DNA of 64,000 nt. Origin: CAINVV01 sp963663675. GTDB lineage: Bacteria; Bacteroidota; Bacteroidia; Bacteroidales; Prolixibacteraceae. The notes under the pieces were generated by a model. It had not been told where the DNA came from, made no database searches, and saw nothing but the letters and a program-made list of their open reading frames with translations. The stretch lies in the NCBI GenBank assembly GCA_963663675.1, contig OY760498.1, forward strand, positions 3,472,001 through 3,536,000, in the 5' to 3' direction. Shown here in pieces: positions 22,512 through 31,137 of this stretch. Positions within the stretch are counted from its first letter, which is position 1; each line of letters begins with the position of its first letter. A program made the position numbers and the translations under genes.

Positions 22512-25325
22512 TTATTTTTTTGTTGGTAAGAAAACGATATCCACGAGGTCGGCTGATTTAAAGAAATCCGATGCAAATTTCTTTACCTCCTCTTTGGTAA
22601 GGCTTTTCAATATGTTTTCGAAATTTTCAGGTGCATCATTGTTGATTTTGTGCAGGTAAAATCCCGATAAAGTTCCCATCCAGTAACTATTGTGAAGTTT
22701 ACTCTGCTCCCTGTCTTTGAGCAGGTTTTTTACGACCTTATCCAAATCTTCAGCAGTCGGGCCGTTGGCAACAATCTTGTTGATTTCACGATAGATGATC
22801 GATTTAAGGTAAGCAGACCGCTCAGGTTCAGCATCAAACATCATCTGAAAGGTCTTTTCTGATTTTGGAAAATGATCATTGCTGGCCATCACATTCACGC
22901 CATACGTTCCTCCTTCTTTTTCCCGGACCTCCTCGATATACCGAAGGTTAAGTACTCCCTTCAAAACATTGAGTATAAGGTTAGACCTTGAATCATAAGC
23001 TGTCTTCTTGTTGTATGTCACAACAACTGTAGCTTTATTGACTTCCATTGGAATTTGTATCTGCTTTTCTGTTTTGCCCTTCGGTCCATTGATATTGTTG
23101 TCTCTCCAGTTTTCCTTGCGGGGGCTGTCAGTCAGGGATCCAATATATTTCTCTACCAGGGGCTTAACTTTGGACTCCTCAATGTTTCCAACAATGAAAA
23201 ATGTAAAATCACCTGCATCGGCTATTCGCTCCCGGTAAATCTTTTCCATCTGCTCAATCGAAAGTTCATCAATAAACGCAGGAGTGGTGAGTTTGGTTCG
23301 CTTGTTATAATCACTTAAGATCAACTGAAGTGAGTCACTGATTATCTTCTGCGGATTGTTTGCCATGCTGGCAACCATACCTGCGAATCGTCCTTTCAAA
23401 GCCTGGAAAGCTTCCTTGTCAAAACGGGGTTTTTCAAACCTGAGATAGAGCAACTGCATCATTGTCTCAAAATCCCTGGGAGCCGAAGAACCGGATAGTG
23501 TTTCATTCAGATCGGTAAGGCCGACTCCCATACTGACGTTTTTCCCAGTCAGCATCTTTTTTAGATTGGTAGCATCAAAATCACCCACTCCAAACATTCC
23601 GACAAACTGGGGAAGCAGCATGGCCGATGCCAGCTGATCAACAGGTAGCAACGAATAACCTCCGGGACTAATACAATTTATCATTACATTGTCCTTTTCG
23701 TAATCGGCCATCCTGTAAATCACTTTCGCATGATTGGCAAGTGTCCACTCAACTGCATTGAACTGCGGGAGAGGAGTGGTTTTTACCACCGGGGACCCCT
23801 TTAGAGGTTTATCTATCAGGCTGGTACCAACCTGCGTATCCTCGTAAGGTTTGATATCGGAACCTTCAACCTCCTTCAAAATAGCAAGAGCCTCAGGTTC
23901 AGTCAATATTTTTGCATTCTCCTTATCCGGACCCATGGCTATAATCACCCTGTTTTCGGGAATAATCAACTGTTTGGCTTTGGCCGAAACTTCCTCAACA
24001 GTGATGGTAGGAAGGATTTTCTGTACCATCTGCCAGTCGAAATCAATCGATGTCAGGGGTTCATTACTCAGGAAATGTGACTGAATATCACTGACAAAAA
24101 TGTCGTTCTGTATCTTGTCGCGTTGCTTCCATTGATTTTCAATCTGCGTAAGCATATTGCTTTTAGCACGCTGAACCTCTCCCTGGGTAAACCCAAAGCG
24201 CAATACACGCTGAGCCTCAGTATAGATCGCTTTAAGGGCTACATCTTCCTGGTCAGGTTTGGCAGTTGATGATATTGCCAGGACATTGCAACCGTTAACC
24301 AGTCCAAAGTATCCAACACTCCCGCTGACAAAGGGAGGCACTCCCTTCTGAAGAAGTTCTGTGATCCTGTCTCTCATCATGCTGTTGAAAAGTTCAATCA
24401 CACGCTGATCACGGTAATAGGCCATATCCTTTGTTTCCGGTTTTGGCTCAGGATGTTTGATGTAGATGCTGACAGAGTATTGTGTCGATTCTTTGTCCTT
24501 GACCTGGACAAACCTTGTCTCTTTGTGATAAGGAACCATATCTTCACCCCGGGGCATTGGATTTTCGACTGCTGGGATGGATGTGAATTTTTCCTTGATG
24601 GATTTCTCAACATCATCAACATTAACATCCCCAACTATCGCGATACATTGAAGATCAGTCCTGTACCAATCATGATAGAACTTGCGAAGCGTGTCGTACT
24701 TGAAATGTTTGATAACTGCAGAGTCGCCAATCACATCCCGTACAGCATATTTTGAGCCTTTGAACAATACGGGGAAGAAAGCCCTTTGCATTCTAAAAGC
24801 GGCAGTACGACGCGTACGCCACTCTTCAGTGATTACACCACGCTCATCATCAATCTCCTTATCCGTTAGCAACAGATAATGAGACCAATCATGCAGAACC
24901 AACAGGCAGGTGTCCACCAATCCGGGATGGGTTACGGGAACATCACTAAGATTATAGACGGTTTCGCTGAATGAGGTATAGGCATTGATATTGCGGCCAA
25001 ATGCTACCCCATGTCTCTCCAGTGTGTTGATAATCCCTTTGTCGGGGAAATTCTTGGTGCCATTAAAAGCCATATGCTCCAGAAAGTGGGCAAGACCATT
25101 CTGATTATCATCTTCAAGAACGGCCCCAACATTCTGGATGATGTAAAAACTGGCCCTTTCTTTTGGTTCTTCATTGTGCCGGATATAATAGGTCATTCCA
25201 TTCGGAAGCTTACCGATGCGAAAGTTGGCATCCGGTGCTATCGGCTGGGCAACTGCCCCCAAAGAAAATAATGCAATTAATAATGCACTGAAAAACATGC
25301 TCCTTGGAAATTTGTTTGTTATCAT
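22512..25325 (-). CDS. Exported M16-family zinc protease (pitrilysin-like, fused two-half form)
   Basis: A 937-residue protein beginning with a signal peptide (MITNKFPRSMFFSALLIALF, cleaved near GAVAQ). It is therefore expected in the periplasm or at the cell surface. The inverted zinc motif HFLEH is in GLAHFLEHMAFNGTKNFP, and the downstream glutamate ligand region is RGVITEEW. Two tandem M16 core/C-terminal halves are visible; the second (from about residue 520) lacks the HxxEH motif, as usual for the non-catalytic half. Bacteroidota often carry several such proteases for peptide breakdown. Start at ATG 25325. Monocistronic with its own terminator; a Cas6-like gene lies 142 bases upstream. 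Confidence 0.92.
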   Translation of the reverse strand: MITNKFPRSMFFSALLIALFSLGAVAQPIAPDANFRIGKLPNGMTYYIRHNEEPKERASFYIIQNVGAVLEDDNQNGLAHFLEHMAFNGTKNFPDKGIINTLERHGVAFGRNINAYTSFSETVYNLSDVPVTHPGLVDTCLLVLHDWSHYLLLTDKEIDDERGVITEEWRTRRTAAFRMQRAFFPVLFKGSKYAVRDVIGDSAVIKHFKYDTLRKFYHDWYRTDLQCIAIVGDVNVDDVEKSIKEKFTSIPAVENPMPRGEDMVPYHKETRFVQVKDKESTQYSVSIYIKHPEPKPETKDMAYYRDQRVIELFNSMMRDRITELLQKGVPPFVSGSVGYFGLVNGCNVLAISSTAKPDQEDVALKAIYTEAQRVLRFGFTQGEVQRAKSNMLTQIENQWKQRDKIQNDIFVSDIQSHFLSNEPLTSIDFDWQMVQKILPTITVEEVSAKAKQLIIPENRVIIAMGPDKENAKILTEPEALAILKEVEGSDIKPYEDTQVGTSLIDKPLKGSPVVKTTPLPQFNAVEWTLANHAKVIYRMADYEKDNVMINCISPGGYSLLPVDQLASAMLLPQFVGMFGVGDFDATNLKKMLTGKNVSMGVGLTDLNETLSGSSAPRDFETMMQLLYLRFEKPRFDKEAFQALKGRFAGMVASMANNPQKIISDSLQLILSDYNKRTKLTTPAFIDELSIEQMEKIYRERIADAGDFTFFIVGNIEESKVKPLVEKYIGSLTDSPRKENWRDNNINGPKGKTEKQIQIPMEVNKATVVVTYNKKTAYDSRSNLILNVLKGVLNLRYIEEVREKEGGTYGVNVMASNDHFPKSEKTFQMMFDAEPERSAYLKSIIYREINKIVANGPTAEDLDKVVKNLLKDREQSKLHNSYWMGTLSGFYLHKINNDAPENFENILKSLTKEEVKKFASDFFKSADLVDIVFLPTKK

Positions 25326-25467
25326 GTGAAATAAAATTTATAAATTACAGTATATTAACCTACTAAATTAAAATTGACATCCCGGAAACACTGACCACAA
25401 ATCATAAATACCAGGTTGCACAACTGCTATATCATGATTGGTATGACAAACATAATTTAAATTACAG

Positions 25468-26238
25468 CTAAAGATATTCGCAACAGCCAAAACCCAGGTG
25501 ATTTTTCTCACCAAATCCAAGGTAATAACCGGATCTTATTAGCTCCGGATCAGCCTGAAGTCTGAATCGAAGCTGGTAACCTATCAGTTTGTTTTGTCCG
25601 GGATTACCCGCATTAATCGTTATCCCCTTTTGATTCACCTCAGATCTTAGCTTAAATTTTCCGGACACCGGCAAATGTGGGTGCTCATGACCATACAATA
25701 TTCTGTATTTCAGGTAAAGATTTTCATAAAAATACCTTGCAAATGAATCGTCCTCCGGCGACAGATAAAGTTCATTCTTTCTTCCCGGAATTTTCACTGA
25801 AAGATGTAGCGGGGAGATGGTGCGGAAGGTCATTTTATCACTAAATTCCGGTTCAGGAATTTTCTCCACTTTCTCGATGAAAAAAGGCACCTGCGACAAT
25901 TTATCACCCAGCATAAACCTGGCATCCACGAAATTTGAGGTTACGAGCGGCTCCAGATGGGGGTCCGGTAAGGTAGAGAATATAAGGCTGACTCTTTCGC
26001 ATTGAATAAGCAACCGATCCGCCTCGATCTTTCTGTAAGGGACAATAATATGAGAGAAAACAAAATTTCTGAAAGGCTTATCCTTTCCCAGGTGCCCGGA
26101 AGAAACCAGGAATTCCTGCAAAGGGCTGCCCGGTGCGTTAAGCATGCGGTAAAACCAGGATCCAAGTTCAAACTGGTAGTTAACCGGCAGAATATTCCGC
26201 AGCTGATCAACCAGTTTTAACGTGAATTTATAGTGCAT
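25468..26238 (-). CDS. cas6: Cas6-like CRISPR endoribonuclease, no CRISPR locus in the window
   Basis: RAMP-superfamily protein of 256 residues resembling Cas6, the enzyme that cuts CRISPR precursor RNA within each repeat. Numbering from the ATG at 26238 (MHYKFTLKL), Tyr30, His49 and Lys52/54 fall where Pyrococcus Cas6 has its Tyr31, His46, Lys52 catalytic triad. The C-terminal glycine-rich loop, another hallmark, is GFGEKNHLGFG close to the end. Two ferredoxin-like halves fit the length. The frame runs 17 codons further up, but those read as non-coding. An AGGAG abuts the ATG. No repeat array and no other cas gene is present in this window; neighbours are fabD and an M16 protease, 106 and 142 bases away. 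It may serve an array elsewhere, be a remnant, or have another RNA substrate. Confidence 0.8.
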   Translation of the reverse strand: MHYKFTLKLVDQLRNILPVNYQFELGSWFYRMLNAPGSPLQEFLVSSGHLGKDKPFRNFVFSHIIVPYRKIEADRLLIQCERVSLIFSTLPDPHLEPLVTSNFVDARFMLGDKLSQVPFFIEKVEKIPEPEFSDKMTFRTISPLHLSVKIPGRKNELYLSPEDDSFARYFYENLYLKYRILYGHEHPHLPVSGKFKLRSEVNQKGITINAGNPGQNKLIGYQLRFRLQADPELIRSGYYLGFGEKNHLGFGCCEYL

Positions 26239-26344
26239 CTCCTGAAAATGAATAAAATAAAAACTGGAAGTTCCAGAGTTATTGTACAATAAAACAACTA
26301 CTTACATAAATTATTTGTAGCCTTCAATCTTATCTGATATAGTT

Positions 26345-27235
26345 TTATACCTGATATGTATTTATCCCGCTGGTCGCTACAGCCCTGTCCACTTTCCTGA
26401 TCATTCCCTGTAAAGCATTACCAGGACCTACTTCGACAAACGAATCGGCACCGTCGGCAAGCATGTTAACCACAGTTTGTGTCCATCTCACAGGTGAAGT
26501 TAACTGGGCGATCAGATTATCTTTTATCTGTAAAGGATCAGAAACAGGGGCAGCATTTACATTCTGATAAACCGGGCAAACCGGGGTCTGGAAGAAGGTG
26601 GCATGAATGGCTTCAGCAAGTTCTGTCCTGGCCGGTTCCATCAACGGTGAATGAAAAGCTCCCCCGACATTTAGCCGTAGGGCCCGTTTGGCACCAAGCT
26701 CTGTCAACCTGATGCAGGCTTTATCAACTCCCTCAATAGAACCGGAAATTACCAGTTGCCCGGGACAATTGTAATTTGCAGGTACTACTACCTCGTCAAT
26801 CCCCGCGCAAACCTGCTCCACTACCGCATCATCTACCCCAAGTATTGCAGCCATTGTCGATGACTGCACTTCGCATGCCTTTTGCATAGCCATTGCCCGT
26901 TTTGATACCAGACGTAATCCATCCTCAAAGGAAATCGCTTTTGCCGCAACCAGGGCTGAAAATTCACCAAGCGAATGACCTGCAACCATATCAGGTTTAA
27001 AAGAATCACCCATCGCAATTGCCAGTAAAACCGAGTGAAGAAAGATGGCGGGTTGGGTCACTCTGGTCTGCTTTAATTCCTCTTCCGTGCCATTGAACAT
27101 TGTTTCAGTGATGCTGAAACCCAGAATTTCGTTTGCTTTTTCAAAAAGAGATTTTGCCAGGGGAGACTTGTCATAAAGATCTTTTCCCATCCCTGGAAAC
27201 TGGGCTCCCTGGCCCGGAAAAACATATGCCTTCAT
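26345..27235 (-). CDS. fabD: Malonyl-CoA:ACP transacylase
   Basis: Moves malonyl from CoA to acyl carrier protein for fatty-acid synthesis in the cytoplasm. The opening YVFPGQGAQFPGMGKDLY, the nucleophile elbow GHSLGEFSAL with the catalytic serine near residue 90, and GGAFHSPLM with the catalytic histidine are all seen. Length 296 matches the family. The ATG at 27235 is clear, and a TATCTTTG promoter element lies 26-33 bases upstream. The cas6-like gene follows on the same strand after 106 bases, so readthrough into it is possible. Confidence 0.96.
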   Translation of the reverse strand: MKAYVFPGQGAQFPGMGKDLYDKSPLAKSLFEKANEILGFSITETMFNGTEEELKQTRVTQPAIFLHSVLLAIAMGDSFKPDMVAGHSLGEFSALVAAKAISFEDGLRLVSKRAMAMQKACEVQSSTMAAILGVDDAVVEQVCAGIDEVVVPANYNCPGQLVISGSIEGVDKACIRLTELGAKRALRLNVGGAFHSPLMEPARTELAEAIHATFFQTPVCPVYQNVNAAPVSDPLQIKDNLIAQLTSPVRWTQTVVNMLADGADSFVEVGPGNALQGMIRKVDRAVATSGINTYQV

Positions 27236-27260
27236 AAAGTAATTGTACTTAAAATTTGGA

Positions 27261-27268
27261 CAAAGATA
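27261..27268 (-). promoter_or_regulatory. fabD promoter -7 element
   Basis: Minus strand TATCTTTG, exact TAnnTTTG match, 26 bases upstream of the fabD start codon. Confidence 0.6.
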
Positions 27269-27406
27269 AAAATTGCCTTCACAAGTTTCGAAAATTGGGT
27301 TCCCACCAGTTCAATACTGTAGCCGACACCTAAAACTCAACTGCCTGTTATAAATTGCAGGATAGCCAATTGCACTCACTTTTAAGGCCTTTCCCCGAAA
27401 AAATTA

Positions 27407-28033
27407 TCAGGAGAGCTTTGAACTTATGAGCCTTATAAATTCCTCCCTTGTGGCTACCTTTTCGAAAGCGCCGGTAAAATCGGAGGTTGTGGTAACCGAA
27501 TTTTGCTTTTCAATCCCTCGCATGCACATGCACATGTGTTTAGCTTCAATAACTACTGCCACACCAAGAGGAGACAGTGTTTCCTGGATACACTCCTTGA
27601 TCTGCAGCGTTAATCTCTCCTGCACCTGAAGCCGGCGCGAATAGGCTTCAACAACCCTGGCAATCTTACTCAGTCCGGTGATGTATCCATTCGGGATATA
27701 GGCGACATGAGCCTTCCCGAAAAAAGGCAACATATGATGTTCGCACAAAGAATAAATCTCTATGTCTTTTACAATTACCATTTGCCGGTAATCTTCCTTA
27801 AACTTTGCAGACAGTAAAATCTCTTCCGGATCCATGCTATATCCCTGTGTCATGAATTGAAGTGCTTTTGCAATCCTCAGCGGGGATTTTTCCAGTCCGT
27901 CCCGGGAAGTATCTTCCCCAATCAGTCCAATGATTTGCCGGTAATGTTCGGCTATCATCTTAACTGTCTCTTCGGGATAATGCTCAATTTTCTGATAACC
28001 ATCCGATTCCTTCCTGTGTAAAGAAAAATGCAT
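27407..28033 (-). CDS. folE: GTP cyclohydrolase I
   Basis: Converts GTP to 7,8-dihydroneopterin triphosphate, the first step to folate and, in queuosine-making bacteria, also to preQ0. Seen: YSLCEHHMLPFFGKAHVAYIPNG with one zinc cysteine and a zinc/catalytic histidine, SKIARVVEAYSRRLQVQERL, and HMCMCMRGIEKQNSVTTTS with the second zinc cysteine. Length 208 and the homodecamer-type sequence identify FolE1 rather than FolE2. Start ATG 28033. It is divergent from mqnB. queA, at 3.9 kb, uses a downstream product of the same queuosine route. Confidence 0.96.
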   Translation of the reverse strand: MHFSLHRKESDGYQKIEHYPEETVKMIAEHYRQIIGLIGEDTSRDGLEKSPLRIAKALQFMTQGYSMDPEEILLSAKFKEDYRQMVIVKDIEIYSLCEHHMLPFFGKAHVAYIPNGYITGLSKIARVVEAYSRRLQVQERLTLQIKECIQETLSPLGVAVVIEAKHMCMCMRGIEKQNSVTTTSDFTGAFEKVATREEFIRLISSKLS

Positions 28034-28213
28034 ATTGTTGATTTTAAAATATTCTGGTATTAATGATCAAAACAGCGGCAAACACTTAACTTTAGATCGA
28101 TTTTAAGACAACCATTTAATTAAACTTAGTACAAATAAACAACTTTTATTAACTTTTTTTGCCAAATTAAGTATGAATGTTTGTTAGGGGTTCAATTTTG
28201 AGGAATGATATTT

Positions 28214-28221
28214 TACTTTTG
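28214..28221 (+). promoter_or_regulatory. mqnB promoter -7 element
   Basis: TACTTTTG, exact TAnnTTTG match, 35 bases upstream of the mqnB ATG. Confidence 0.6.
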
Positions 28222-28255
28222 CACACCTAAACGTAATTAGACCTGTTTTTTGATA

Positions 28256-28948
28256 ATGAGAATTTTGTTTGTAGGTGCAACCTGTTTTGAACTTTACCAG
28301 TTTTTCGAAAATCTGATCGAAATTGAGGGAGAAGGGAAGAATATCTTCCACTACAAATGGTATGACCTGGAAATTGACTTGCTTATACCTGGCATCGGCA
28401 TGACTTTTACCGCATATCACCTGACAAGAGCACTCTATACATCAAAATATGACTTGGTTATCAATGCCGGGATCGCCGGAAGCTACCGGGACGAACTTTC
28501 AATTGGAACCGTTCTAAATGTAAAAAGTGAGCAGATCTGTGATCTTGGGATTGAAGAGAGCAACTCAATAATATCACTTTTTGATGCCGGCTTTATGGAA
28601 TCCGACCAGTTCCCTTTTGTAAACGGCAAAATGTTGAATCCTCACCACTTCGATGAGCTGGAGCTGGCAACTGTCAGCGGAATAACAGGAAATATCAGCC
28701 ATGGTAGTCCCCAAAGCATTTCGAAGATTACTTGCGATTTCGATCCTGATATTGAATCAATGGAAGGTGCAGCGGTTTTTTATGTATGCCTGCATGAAAA
28801 GGTTCCTTTCCTTGAAATCAGGGCAATTTCCAATTATGTCGAATCAAGGGATACTGCCAAATGGGATATCCCGCTGGCAATTGAAAACCTGACCGATGAA
28901 CTTTTCAGGTTTCTCAGAAAATTTGCCAAAATTAAACAGCTCTCCTGA
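28256..28948 (+). CDS. mqnB: Futalosine hydrolase (menaquinone synthesis)
   Basis: Nucleoside-phosphorylase-fold enzyme that removes adenine or hypoxanthine from (aminodeoxy)futalosine in the futalosine route to menaquinone. Seen: RILFVGATCFEL at the start, LVINAGIAGSYRDELSIGTV, the typical nucleosidase loop, and SMEGAAVFYVC, with the glutamate that contacts the ribose, followed by FLEIRAISNYVESRD. Length 230. The ATG at 28256 is chosen over a TTG two codons upstream. The stop codon overlaps the mqnD start by one base (TGATG), so the two are an operon, and this supports the futalosine assignment over a general MTA/SAH nucleosidase. Confidence 0.92.
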   Translation: MRILFVGATCFELYQFFENLIEIEGEGKNIFHYKWYDLEIDLLIPGIGMTFTAYHLTRALYTSKYDLVINAGIAGSYRDELSIGTVLNVKSEQICDLGIEESNSIISLFDAGFMESDQFPFVNGKMLNPHHFDELELATVSGITGNISHGSPQSISKITCDFDPDIESMEGAAVFYVCLHEKVPFLEIRAISNYVESRDTAKWDIPLAIENLTDELFRFLRKFAKIKQLS

Positions 28949-29778
28949 TGGAACTTTCCCTTGGGTTTTCCACTTGTCCCAATGATACTTTTATTTTTGA
29001 TGCAATAGTCAATGGGAGAATCGACACAGAAGGTTTACGATTCAACCTGCATCTTGCTGATGTAGAGGAACTAAACCAAATGGCCTTTTCATCCCTCCTG
29101 GATATCTCAAAGGTTAGTTACCATGCTTTTGCCTACCTGTCTGCCGGGTATCAGTTGCTGACTTCTGGCAGTGCCCTCGGTTTCAACAACGGTCCCCTGC
29201 TGATCAGCAAACACAAAATCTATCCTGACGAAGTGGATGATCTGAAAATTGCGATTCCCGGCAAATATACAACGGCCAATCTTCTCCTGTCATTTGCCTA
29301 CCCGGATCTAAACCAGAAAAAAGAATACCTTTTCTCTGATATTGAGGATGTTATATTGTCCGGCGAGACAGATGCCGGAGTCATCATTCATGAGAACCGG
29401 TTTACTTATGAGCAGAAGGGATTGAAAAAAATCGTTGATCTTGGCGAATATTGGGAGCAACAAACCGGAATGCCTATTCCCCTGGGAGGTATCATTATTA
29501 AGAAGAGTCTGCCCATTGAAATCCGGCGCAAAGTGAACAGGGTGCTCCGGCGAAGCGTTGAATTTGCATTGTCTAACCCTGAAGATTCACTACCTTATGT
29601 CAGGAAGTATGCTCAGGCTATGGACGAAGAAGTTATGCGGAGCCACATTCAACTCTATGTGAATGAGTTTTCGATTGACCTTGGTGTCAAAGGAAAAGAA
29701 GCAATCAATACACTCTACGACAAATGCGTGGAAAAATCTGTCTTCCCTCCTCTTGAGCCCTCTTATTTCATTGAATAG
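28948..29778 (+). CDS. mqnD: 1,4-dihydroxy-6-naphthoate synthase (menaquinone synthesis)
   Basis: Converts cyclic de-hypoxanthine futalosine to 1,4-dihydroxy-6-naphthoate. Periplasmic-binding-protein-like fold without a signal peptide. Seen: LGFSTCPNDTFIFDAIVNG at the N-terminus, a strong MqnD/MqnA signature; KVSYHAFAYL; GPLLISKH; and DAGVIIHENRFTYEQKGL. A possible catalytic histidine lies in the DAGVIIHE segment. Length 276. Starts within the stop codon of mqnB. MqnA and MqnC are not in the window and must be elsewhere. Confidence 0.93.
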   Translation: MELSLGFSTCPNDTFIFDAIVNGRIDTEGLRFNLHLADVEELNQMAFSSLLDISKVSYHAFAYLSAGYQLLTSGSALGFNNGPLLISKHKIYPDEVDDLKIAIPGKYTTANLLLSFAYPDLNQKKEYLFSDIEDVILSGETDAGVIIHENRFTYEQKGLKKIVDLGEYWEQQTGMPIPLGGIIIKKSLPIEIRRKVNRVLRRSVEFALSNPEDSLPYVRKYAQAMDEEVMRSHIQLYVNEFSIDLGVKGKEAINTLYDKCVEKSVFPPLEPSYFIE

Positions 29779-29854
29779 TTCGACCCCGGCTTCATCAAAA
29801 ATTGGATAGATAAATCTGATTTCTTTGACGTAATTTTGCAGCATCGAACTGGTC

Positions 29855-30598
29855 ATGGAAAAACTACTGAGATTATATCGGGACAACGTTAATGGGATTA
29901 TAGCCACACTGGCCATCCATCTGGTCGTTTTGGGCTCCCTCCTTTTTGCTGAGCTGACAAATAAGCATGAGTTGCCGGAACAAGCGCTCTTTGTGGATAT
30001 TGTTGCTGAAGAGGTACAACCTGCTGTTCCCGAAAAGGAGATAATGGACATGAGTGAGCAAGCCTATGAATTAAGCGGCTCAAAATCAGGAGAAAAAAGC
30101 TCAAACAGGGCTGTCAATATCGGCGATATTAACGGCAAGACTGCGGGGGACCCATTTTTTGACAAGGAATATGCCAGGGAGGTTGCAGAAGCGAAGAAGC
30201 TGGCCAGCGATGTAAATAAAAATCTGGCAAAGAAAATTCCTGAAATCGGGGATATTCCAATGCCGGTTGCAAGCACCGAAGGAATGACCAGGGAAGAGGC
30301 CAAACAATCAACATTTAAAGGCAAATCCAACATACACTATCTGCTTGGAAACAGGTACCATGTTCAACTGCCCATTCCTGTCTATCTTGCGCAGGGCGGG
30401 GGTGAGGTAATTGTTGACATTGTTGTTAACAGAAACGGCGAAGTCATGAGTGCCTCTCCAAGGGACAATGCAAAATTAAGCGATCCTACTATTTTTGCCT
30501 ATGCCAAACAGGCTGCGGAAAAGACTGTATTCAATTCCGACAGCAAGGCCCCTGAAAAAGAGCGTGGAACAATTACCTATGTGTTTGTAGCCCAATAG
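29855..30598 (+). CDS. TonB-like protein with single N-terminal membrane anchor
   Basis: A 247-residue protein with a cytoplasmic stub, one transmembrane helix at about residues 15-33 (IIATLAIHLVVLGSLLF), a polar, charged linker, and a C-terminal domain (LPIPVYLAQGGGEVIVDIVVNRNGEVMSASP) typical of TonB C-terminal proteins. TonB couples the proton-motive force to outer-membrane receptors, but no ExbB/ExbD genes or receptors are next to it and the linker lacks the long proline-lysine runs of classical TonB. It starts 76 bases after mqnD and may be in the same transcript. Best called TonB-family; the partner receptor is unknown. Confidence 0.75.
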   Translation: MEKLLRLYRDNVNGIIATLAIHLVVLGSLLFAELTNKHELPEQALFVDIVAEEVQPAVPEKEIMDMSEQAYELSGSKSGEKSSNRAVNIGDINGKTAGDPFFDKEYAREVAEAKKLASDVNKNLAKKIPEIGDIPMPVASTEGMTREEAKQSTFKGKSNIHYLLGNRYHVQLPIPVYLAQGGGEVIVDIVVNRNGEVMSASPRDNAKLSDPTIFAYAKQAAEKTVFNSDSKAPEKERGTITYVFVAQ

Positions 30599-30741
30599 CT
30601 CGCTTTATCTTACCAATCAGGAAGCTCAATTTCACCATTTTTAACTGAAATATTCTTAATTTAAGTATTTATTTACTCATCTTTGAATAAGATTTGGATT
30701 GATAACAAAATCCATTTTAATATCTCTTAAAATTCAGCATT

Positions 30742-30987
30742 ATGTCGATACAAGTATTTAGAGTTGAAGGAATGTCCTGCAAAAACTGCAAAGCACACGT
30801 CGAAAACGGCATCAAAGCCTTGGCGGGAATAGAGGATGTTGTCGCGGACTTCCAAACGGGGCAGGTAAAAGTCAAAGGTTCCAATGTAGATGCAGATTTA
30901 ATCAGGGGAGCTGTGGAAAAAGCCGGGTACAAATTCAAGGGTACAGATAAATCACCAGTACCCGGATCTGATCTCTGGCTTAGCTAG
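30742..30987 (+). CDS. Heavy-metal-associated (HMA) domain protein, copper-chaperone-like
   Basis: An 81-residue ferredoxin-like HMA protein, the size and fold of CopZ-type metallochaperones. The metal site GMSCKNC has its two cysteines at residues 13 and 16. The pattern IEDVVADFQTGQVKVKG and EKAGYKFKG is standard for the domain. No P-type ATPase or copper regulator lies nearby, so the partner is not known and copper is assumed from family habit. Starts ATG 30742; a CATCTTTG near 30678 is a one-mismatch promoter candidate. Confidence 0.88.
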   Translation: MSIQVFRVEGMSCKNCKAHVENGIKALAGIEDVVADFQTGQVKVKGSNVDADLIRGAVEKAGYKFKGTDKSPVPGSDLWLS

Positions 30988-31137
30988 CCGATCAGTCATT
31001 TTGACTTGTCTTTTTATATTTCTCCTGACATTATTACCTCTCTATCAGAATGTTAGTGCCAATTTGTCGTAATTCATAATTATGGTCTGGGTTTTGCCTA
31101 TAGTATCACCGACTCAAGCAATCATAAAAAAACACAT

